A DNA stretch of 64,000 nt from Gnetum montanum (lineage: Eukaryota > Streptophyta > Gnetopsida > Gnetales > Gnetaceae), in the NCBI GenBank assembly GCA_015680685.1, contig MNCI01011044.1:95354-159353 (forward strand). The letters are read 5' to 3'. The translations under genes and the position numbers were made by a program. The notes below the pieces were generated by a model that worked only from the letters and a program-made list of their open reading frames with translations, did not search any database and had not been told where the DNA came from. The first letter of the stretch is position 1. Each line of letters begins with the position of its first letter. Of this stretch, positions 56,447-64,000 are shown one piece after another.

Positions 56447-58403
56447 ATGAACCCGTCAAACAACACCGCTCTTACCACTCAGACCACCGCCATGGAAACC
56501 ATATCTGTCCAACAGCCCGCCGCACAATACCCGGGGGTGCAAGCTACAGCGGGTCCCCGTCGATCCCTAAGGCTGCAAGGAAGGAACCCAGCCTCTAACA
56601 TCATTACCCAGGACCAATACAACTTTATCTGTATTAAGATACAAGCTGACCTGGCTGTTGATCAAGCTGAACTAGAGGTGAAGAGGTAGTTTAAGTTGTA
56701 TTACAGGGGGGGATGAGAGTTCATCCCTTCCTCGTACGATGTAATTCCAGTTCCTGAACAGTATTCAGAACTCATCACACAACTCCTCCTTCAAAGGAAC
56801 AATTCGTTGGACCAGCCCGCACTAGAGCCCAAACCAGAGGATGAGGACGAGTTCGCCTCTCAATCTGAGCAAGGGGAGTCGTTCCATACATTAAGTCCTC
56901 AAGCATGGGTAAACCCTTTTTTCCATCCCGGCACAGGGGAACTTATGCCCTTGCCACACCTTAGATTCCTCTAGGCCTAGCATCCAGCACCAGAAACAGC
57001 ACCATTAGTCCATGTCCCTCTCCCAGGAGACCCCCAACCCAACACCTTCCCACTCACACTCATGCCTACAGCCGCGGCGGGCCCATCCTCACAAGTGCAG
57101 CCACCTATCGATAACATGGGAGAAACACTCCCACCAAGGGTGATAGGGATGCCACACGTGATTCTAGCATCCACATCTGCCCACTTCATACCACACCTCC
57201 AAGTACACACAGCTCCCCAAACAGCCGTGACCCAATAGGGAGTCCCCGCCCACAACATGGCAGGGCAATGGCCAGCAAGGGGAGCGTTGTCGCACCAAGT
57301 TCCCCATCCCCATACACCACCCCATGCGGTTCCACCAATCAATGTTCCCCAAGCACAACCCCAGCTGCAGCAACAACAGCCACATACTTTCCCTACCACG
57401 TGCCACCCATAGCGTCGCCCGCTATAACCTTCCTGCAAACACAAGCACCCGTACAGCTTTCAGCCCTTCAGCCTCATACACAACAATCTAAATTGTATGG
57501 TATACGGCAACCCCAAGCCACTGTATCACCGAGCACCCAAGACTGGGTAGATGCCAAGAAAATAATGCAAGAGCTTACTGAAGAAGTGACACGCCTCAAA
57601 ACGGCCATTGAGGGAAAGGTGAAGATAGTGGATTTCTACAACGACGACCCTATTAGCTCCTCTGTCCCTCCTCTGACCATGCCCAAAGGTGTCCCCCTAC
57701 CAAAGCTAACTAAATACAATGGGAAAACGGACCCCAACGCCCTTCTTATAACATTTAGATTAGAGTGCGTGCTGCTTGGCCCCACGCCATCCTTCGAGTA
57801 TTCCCGATGTGCCTCGCGGGAAGGGCACTCGACTGGTACCAAGCCTTGCCCAGGGAATCTATCCTTTCATTGGACAATCTTTTACACTAGTTTGTGACCT
57901 AGTTCAAGTACAACTTGAAACTTGAGGCCACGCTAGATAGCCTCATGCAAATCAAGTAGGTACCGCTTGAATCGGTGAAGAAGTTTATTCAGGGATGGAG
58001 TGCGGCTCTCAATGAGCTACATGAACCGATCTCTCCAACCTATCTTCTTACAATACTAAAAGTGGCGGTTAATGATTTTTTCAAGTCCAAACTATATTAC
58101 CTTAATGCGCGCGACCTTAATGAGGCATTTGAACAAATCAAGAACATAGAGGAGGCAGCTCAAAACAGCCACGACCCCGCATACTTGGCCTTCAGAAACC
58201 AACACACTAAAAAGGACAAAGAGAAGGCCAAGACAACTATAGCAGCAATAGCGGGAGCACAACAAACAAACACCACACAACAATACAAAACACCAGCGCC
58301 CCCCACTAACTACTATCAGCCCGCTCCTACAGCAGCTCCGGAGTCATCATCACAGAATCCGGCGAACCGTACGCGTAACTTCGAGAGGAAAGAACCCTCT
58401 TAG
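56447..58403 (+). pseudogene. D element gag
   Basis: Start ATG 56447 (MNPSNNTALTTQTTAMETIS). RRSLRLQGRNPASNIITQDQ, YNFICIKIQADLAVDQAELE, then TAG at 56687. Pro/Gln-rich middle (56750-57480) with a few stops. WVDAKKIMQELTEEVTRLKT (57547-57606) is likely coiled coil. KIVDFYNDDPISSSVPPLTM and LPKLTKYNGKTDPNALLITF (57618-57765), then a frameshift, then ALDWYQALP with the Trp codon intact at 57834-57836. KKFIQGWSAALNELHEPISP and DFFKSKLYYLNARDL lie in the frame 57975-58403, which ends in a basic, Gln/Thr-rich tail (SQNPANRTRNFERKEPS). It has fewer lesions than the B, E and F gags. Confidence 0.85.
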
Positions 58404-59230
58404 TACATGTCTTTACCGATGAAGCCATCCCAGCTCTTCGATCAACTCTTAAAGGCTGGATTGATGCAACACAAACAAATGTCCCCAGCGNCAGGCATGG
58501 GATGGATTACTGCTTCACCCTGAAGCAGGACATCCAACGGATGATTGATGATGGCAAGATCACTTTTGACGAGGCTGACCCCATCCAACCGCAAAATCAG
58601 ACTATGGGGATGTATAAAGACCCCCTAAATGCTGAAGAGGCACCGTACATAATTACTTCAATCTATTGTGGTGATGACTCCAGCACACCCCGCATTAACA
58701 CCATCTACCCTGAAAATAAACAGGAAACGCTTGACAAACCGTTCGTAGTTCAGATCCCTCCCGCTGAGCCGACACCCGCCTATCAACCATCCCATGCCCC
58801 GCAGCGGCCATACGTAGTCCGAGTGCCCCCCACCGTACCCACTCCCAACACTATGATGCGTTAAAAATCATACGTAGTGCACATCCCTCTAGTCAATCCC
58901 GCGGACGCATCAACCCCTCATGCTTGGACTACCCCCTTCGTAGTCTGAGTACCATCTGCCGTTGCAACAACCGAGGTCCAACCTCCACCCGGACCAACCC
59001 CGTACATCATTAGGATACCTAGCCAGACTCCTTCCCAATCATATTCGACTGCCCACTCGCAACCCCGACCAGCTCCATACGTCGTAAAGGTCCCAAGGCA
59101 ACCCCAGGCACCCAAACCAACTCCACCTCCATGCCGAGAATGCTTAGCCGATAAGCTTACCCGGGAATGATTAGAGAAGGAGCGCCAATGGTTAGCTCTG
59201 GGGCCACCCAAACCAACTCCACTGAACTCC
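58404..59230 (+). pseudogene. D gag-protease linker with PYVVRVP repeats
   Basis: GMDYCFTLKQDIQRMIDDGK near 58500 is the end of a Cys/His-type gag motif; an N at 58491 obscures its start. MGMYKDPLNAEEAPYIITSI follows, as in the other families. Then the short motif P(Y/F)VV(R/K/Q)(V/I)P occurs six times with Pro-rich spacers: FVVQIPP (58741), YVVRVPP (58810), YVVHIPL (58870), FVVxVPS (58939), YIIRIPS (59002), YVVKVPR (59077). TAA and TGA-type breaks at about 58861, 58947 and 59168. Confidence 0.75.
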
Positions 59231-60424
59231 ATGCCTATGTCATCATCCAACGATCCACCACACACAGATAGCAATGGTGAACCATCCAAAACACAAGAAC
59301 CGCATAACACGGAGGGTCCTAACAATCACGACAAACCACCAAAATGCAAAATAAAACTGTTGGGTCCCATGGACCCAGTCACTGCTCATAAAAATGTCCC
59401 TGATAGTAGAGATTTTGCAATGGCCCTGATGCAAGTCACACAAGCCTTGAAACAAAAGAACACGTTCCTAACCTTGTATGACTTGGTACTAATGTCTCGG
59501 ACTCATCGTGAAGCTCTAGTATGCATGTTAACATCAATCCCAGTTAGTGAGGACTTGCCTCCAAGCGAACCGGCCATTCACGCGGTGATGTACCCCTCTC
59601 ACGAGGTCGGTCCTAAGCCCTTGAACTTCCACGATGAGAACATCAAAGTGGACAAAAAGAGAGGTGAGACAACAACAGTTCCTATGTTCATAACTATACA
59701 TGTAAACCAATTCAAAATACATAGGGTACATGTAGATGATGGGGCAGCTACCAACGTCGTATCCTATCCCATCATCGAACAATTGGGACTTACCGACTCG
59801 ATCAAACCCACCACAACGACATGTTTAAAGTCATTTAGCGGGTCACGTGTACTGGTCAAAGGCACGATAACCTTAGACTTCGTAGCGGGAGACCAATTTC
59901 CCACATCCGCTGATTTTCTCATTGTCGATGAAATGCCAGGTTTCAACCTAATATTAGGAAGACCCTGGTTAGCCCAACTGAGAGCCGTTTCCTCTCCTAT
60001 ACATCAAGAGATTCACCTACCCTATGAGGGTGGTGAAATCGTCATACACGGGGAAGCAGTTACTCCCATTATTTCATCTCACAAGGACAGCAAGGCTTCG
60101 AAGTTGAACTCGACAAACCTGGTCTAAAGGACTCAAACAAAAGGCAACTGGTTGGTAGTAAACCTTCAAACACAGGACAAGAGCCCGAAACCAAAAAACC
60201 TCCATCTAACACTGTACACCTGCCGCCCCATGATGAAACTAACACAGAAATAACGACCGATATTGAGGTGCCCAAAAGTACTAAAACCGAAAACATTCGA
60301 ACAGAGGTCTCCTGGGCTGAATTGCCATTCAACGTGATCAGCGAGGGAGACGGGGAGTACAAAATCATGCTAGTCAATACACCCCCTGACATAAAAATTA
60401 GGAAAATTAAAAAACAACTAAAAT
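59231..60424 (+). pseudogene. D protease with C-terminal extension
   Basis: Open from 59231 to 60127. An N-terminal Pro/Asn/His-rich stretch; RDFAMALMQVTQALKQKNTF; then the retropepsin fold: FITIHVNQFKIHRVHVDDGA (Asp-Asp-Gly at 59735-59743), GTITLDFVAGDQFPTSADFL, MPGFNLILGRPWLAQLRAVS and HQEIHLPYEGGEIVIHGEA. One indel near 60080-60095 shifts the frame; the true continuation (QQGFEVELDKPGLKD... VSWAELPFNVISEGDGEYKI) ends KKQLK at 60424, matching E. Best preserved protease of this family here. Its 3' end converges on the antisense gene. Confidence 0.87.
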
Positions 60425-60439
60425 GAACCCCTTCGTCCG

Positions 60440-60720
60440 CAACGACGTTAAACTATGACTAGTCCGAAATGACATTAAACTACGATAAAACCCAAAACAC
60501 AAAGAAACAATAATAAACAGCAAAAAAACAAAAAGTACAATGCTCCCTATCCGAAAATACATTAAACTATCATGTCCACAATTACATAAAACTAGCCACG
60601 ATCAGAAATGGTCGGTCCACTACGAAACATCCACTTTCCTTAAAAAATCACCTTTTTACAACGAGGCCCGAAATGGCCTTAAACTACGCATGGAGGCCCG
60701 AAATGGCCTTAAACTAGCGT
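60440..60720 (-). repeat. D hairpin-motif array beyond the antisense stop
   Basis: Read on the minus strand: about seven units TAGTTTAAGGCCATTTCGGGCC / TAGTTTAATGTCATTTCGGAC. Two have exact 4-base stems (60665-60678 and 60695-60708). Same strand as the antisense gene, downstream of its stop codon, as in E and B3. Confidence 0.75.
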
Positions 60721-60947
60721 GTACCTTGTTTGCCTTTTACACACCGTTTATCTACAATGTGTCATCTTTAAAATAAGAAAGCAAACCCAAAAACATTTTA
60801 ATGTCGTATCGTATGTGCAAACAACTTAAAATCAACAAAAAATATTTATTTATGCAATGTTGTACAAATAATGCTTGTTTTTCTTTGCATTTTTCAGTTA
60901 CAAATGCTCGTATCAATTGAATCAGCAAAAACCACTCCAAAAAAACA

Positions 60948-63900
60948 CTAAGCATCCGTGACAGGAGGATCATCTCCCTCAGAACCACCAGCGTCAGGAG
61001 CCCCTGCTCCATTAGGGCCAACCTCATGTGTATCATCACCACCTTCATGCTGAAAACACCAAAAATTAACAACCAACATAACAATGAGTAGATGTTAAAA
61101 CTTTAAACCTTGTCCAATAAGTTAACTTCGTAAAGGGAAAATGCTTACCATAGGGGATCCCCTTAAGCCAAACTCTAGCCAACGAAGGATCTCCTCCTCT
61201 GGGATGCTGGCCCAATCTGTCCCACCCAGGCCTAGGTCAATGTTTGCCAAAGCTTTGCCTTTGTCGACTGCTAACCAGGTAGGACGTTTCAAAGGAAATT
61301 CACCTACTGACACTTCCCCAGAAGTAGTTTTCATGATCCTCTTAGGCGATTCCATTTCTACAATAGTATTTTGGGCAAAGGTATCGAAGGCGTAACGCAA
61401 ACCCAAGCCTTCCACAAACATCTCCAGCTGCCACTTTTCAATGGACACTTCTTTTAGTGACTTCTTATACTAATGTTTATGGTTCTTCTCATCCTGACCC
61501 CACTTGTGAACCTTGGAAGCGAAAGCCTTCCAATCTTGACACTTCAGGTTTAGGAGATCAACTTGAGCTTTGCATTCCGCTATTCTCCGAGTTAGTGAGG
61601 CATGATGGTTCAAAAGGTTCCAATACCTCGTGTATGTAATCTCTGATGTTCGCCAAGAACGATCCCCACTCAGTCTAGTAGCGGAGAACTCGTATCAAGC
61701 CTTTAAATCATCATGCTCCTCTAATACTTTGGAGAATGCCTTTTCCTTTGTTTCTACTTGTAACCATAATTGTTCAACAGAACGCCTACAAGTCCACAAC
61801 GACTTGGCATTGTGAGCAAGGCTGTCTGCAACGTCTTCATAAATAGGCCTTGGCACTAGTTCCACTTCTGGGGGGAGTGTAGTCAGGCTTTCCATGCTGA
61901 TTCCATTAGAGGGATCCCATCTTAGTTTAGCGCCTACCCACGCAGAAAACACGAATGTTAGGACTGCACAAATAAGACAGGAAGCTCCTAATCATTAAAC
62001 GAGTTGTACCTATATCGGGATGGACTTCTTGGAGATGCTAAATAACTTATTCTGCGATTCCATCCGCAAAATCCGACTTACTTGGCATCTCTGACCAAAT
62101 AAGTGGTTAACGCGTACGGGAAGAGCTAACCTCAGCGGTCCCTTCAGGGGGAACCGTCTTCATGGGAACGTCCAACCGTACCGTCCTGGTATTGTTGCCT
62201 TCATCTAAGTCAAAAACACGAAACTAAATAAACACAAAAAAGAGAGTAGGAGACACAATTAATATAACAAAAACCAACTAAAAGTGCAATCATACCTTGA
62301 TCCTTGTCACCTTCTGGGGGATCGCCCAAATCCAAGTCGCCTTCGAGGAAGCTACTGAACATTTGGTTGATAGCATCCTGGTTGTCTAAAGGTGCATTTT
62401 CAGTAGTCTTCTTTGTTAATGGCTCCGTTCCCCCACCTTGGCTCTTCTCTCGGCTTTCCTCCTCATGGTTCTTCTCGGTACGTGTTTCCTCCTCCTCTCT
62501 GATGGTCTCCAAGGCCTGCTTCCTCACTGCCCCAAACTGAAAACAATAACGACACACAAGCAATTGAGGCAAGGGTTAGACATAAACAAAAATGATAAAA
62601 CGATAAGTAGATGGGCTTCATTCACCTGGTATCTTGAAGAATATTTTCTTTACGCGTGGCTGGTTTATCTCAGCGACTTGTTCTGCGGGGTGTTCGGGTC
62701 TCTTCAATTTCGTTTTGGCTTTGCCAACAGTTTCCTTGATTACCCACTCTGCCCGTTTGGCGGTTAAAGGTACATCCACTGGCTCCATCCCCAGACTATC
62801 CCATGTATGGATGGAACCACTGGATGATCCCCCTGTGGTAACAGAAACGGACTCATCGATACCTTCTNCTTATGCATTCCTGCCAACAAGACCTGAGCCC
62901 AATTGTACCGCATCCCAGCTTCCAAAATCGTCTGCATGATACGTACTGCCTCCATCCCAAAACTCCGCACCTAAGAAAGAGTTTTGGGAAAAACCCGTGC
63001 TCGAAACAGGGGATGCAGTTCATTTACCTCAACAACCTTTTCCTTCCCCTACATTGAGAACCCCTTGGTGCCTTTGGTCACACTAAGCCAAGACTCCAGT
63101 TCACAGATTGTTTGGAGCTCTTTGTGAGGCCTGTCCAACACTATAGGTAGGCCATCTGCCAGCATGCCGAATAAGTTGGAAAAGAATACAGGCGATAGAT
63201 GAAACACCATCTTGACACCCTTAATCCGGGTGCTGTACTGAGAGACAGACTCATTGAAAGAGTCCACGATCCCTATCATCTCCCCAATTGAGACATTAGG
63301 GCTTGGCATCAAGAAAAGCTCTAGGAGGCCTACATCATCCAGGCAACGAGTAAGGGATGGCGAGGCTTTCTTATGTAACCATTTCTACGCCTTCTCTACC
63401 CCCCAAACATCATCGACAAAGTCGTCTCAGTTCATCCGGTTGTCATAGGGTCCCCACCCGAGGGTTCATCCACTGTCAAAACAAGTTAAAACAATCACAT
63501 CGGTCTCACCCCAAAATAGTTGAACAAATCCACTAACGCACGTAATAAATTCCACTACTCACCATTAGTGGTGGATTTCGAGGTATTTCCAAAACTATGA
63601 GGGCAGACTGGTCCCTCATCTGTCCAGTCCTAATGCAGCCATCCACGGGCTTTGCACATCACAAAGGCTCTAGAGAACTGCTCATGGAAGGGAACCATCG
63701 AACCCTTTGTCTGAGCCAATACAGCCCCACGAAGAGTGGGAGTCATCATAAAGGCCTCTAGAGCTGTGCGAGTGAGGGCTACCCCTTCGTCCTCAATCAG
63801 AGTCCCATCTGGGTTAGTCTTTGGCCTATAAATAAACGCATGTTAAAATCAAAAATTAACATCAAACGACGAGTGATGAAGCAAGAAAGTCAAATGGTCT

Positions 63901-63961
63901 TACTTGGTTATTCTGTACACTGTTCTAGGAGGATTTTGAAACAGGTTGTGCGCGCGGGCAG
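60948..63961 (-). pseudogene. D antisense gene, at least nine exons, 5' end outside window
   Basis: Best copy of the opposing gene. Exons on the minus strand, with matching GT/AG ends: 63961-63904 (AARAHNLFQNPPRTVYRITK), 63825-63563, 63472-63028, 62970-62626, 62536-62296 (Glu/Arg-rich, EEEETRTEKNHEEESREKSQ), 62204-62131, 62090-62010, 61933-61149 (SLWTCRRSVEQLWLQV, EMFVEGLGLRYAFDTF), and 61049-60948 (HEGGDDTHEVGPNGAGAPDA, stop TAG at 60948-60950). Acceptors such as TTGTTTTCAG (62537) and donors such as ATG/GTAAGC (61148) are strong. At least five stops remain (63563-63825, 63028-63472, 62626-62970 with N at 62868, 62010-62090, 61149-61933), mostly at Trp or Gln codons. Function unknown; the length is similar to a 600-700-residue protein. 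Confidence 0.78.
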
Positions 63962-64000
63962 CTATAAACAAAGTATTGTTAATGTAATCCAACCCTGATG
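63962..64000 (-). other. Intron sequence of the D antisense gene at window edge
   Basis: Read on the minus strand, TTGTTTATAG precedes the exon at 63961, so the last bases of the window are the 3' end of an intron. Confidence 0.5.

Noticed and set aside
60948-63961. Antisense gene as an ordinary single-copy host gene next to element D
   Set aside because: The same exons occur at the same position and orientation inside B1, B3 and E; it belongs to the elements.

Overview
This window looks like repeat-dense nuclear DNA of a land plant with a large genome. A gymnosperm-like genome is plausible, but the sequence does not settle it. It has two long runs of N (13089-13595 and 54335-54634) and single N bases at 849, 58491 and 62868. 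I see no intact single-copy host gene and no rRNA, tRNA or CRISPR. Nearly everything is Ty3/gypsy-type LTR retrotransposon, nested many deep and mostly decayed by nonsense codons. I use working family names A to F; they are labels for this window only.

Layout. 1-4440: an A element on the minus strand (RT start, protease, gag, PBS, 5' LTR). 4441-5816: unclassified DNA. 5817-23640: B1, a minus-strand element (pol, opposing antisense gene, gag, leader repeats, PBS, 5' LTR). B1 is interrupted at 9758-17268 by A-family LTRs, unclassified DNA, a gap and an A-family pol fragment. 23641-29660: E, the element B1 landed in. 29661-33120: F, the element E landed in. 33121-33482 and 51949-52640: two halves of one plus-strand gag (C). 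These halves flank B3, a complete 18.5-kb minus-strand element (33483-51948) with both LTRs, PBS, PPT and a near-perfect 5-bp target duplication. 52641-64000: the D family on the plus strand, with two LTR/PBS/leader/gag-start modules in tandem; the second continues through gag and protease and off the right edge.

The most interesting content is a gene carried on the opposite strand inside the B, E and D elements, between the protease and the reverse transcriptase. It has many exons with good GT/AG splice signals, exon by exon homologous in four copies (B1, B3, E, D). In B1 and B3 it has its own upstream TATA-like box and start exon. I do not recognise the protein: a globular N-terminal part, acidic linkers, a long C-terminal part with charged helical stretches, and a short acidic last exon. 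Because it is antisense to the genomic RNA, its introns would not be removed during retrotransposition. Beyond its stop codon each copy carries an array of a short hairpin-like motif (TAGTTTAA followed by GTC...GAC, GGCC...GGCC or GGTCT...AGACC). Separating protease from RT by this gene implies that pol needs its own expression route, possibly removal of a sense-strand intron as known for Ogre elements.

Other shared design features: all families use nearly the same PBS (TGGCGCTAGAAGGAGGGC or close variants). Each large family has its own tandem array in the leader between PBS and gag. LTRs of D/F and of B are filled with short palindromic motifs. Stop codons inside the old copies commonly replace Trp or Gln codons, as expected of cytosine-methylation decay.
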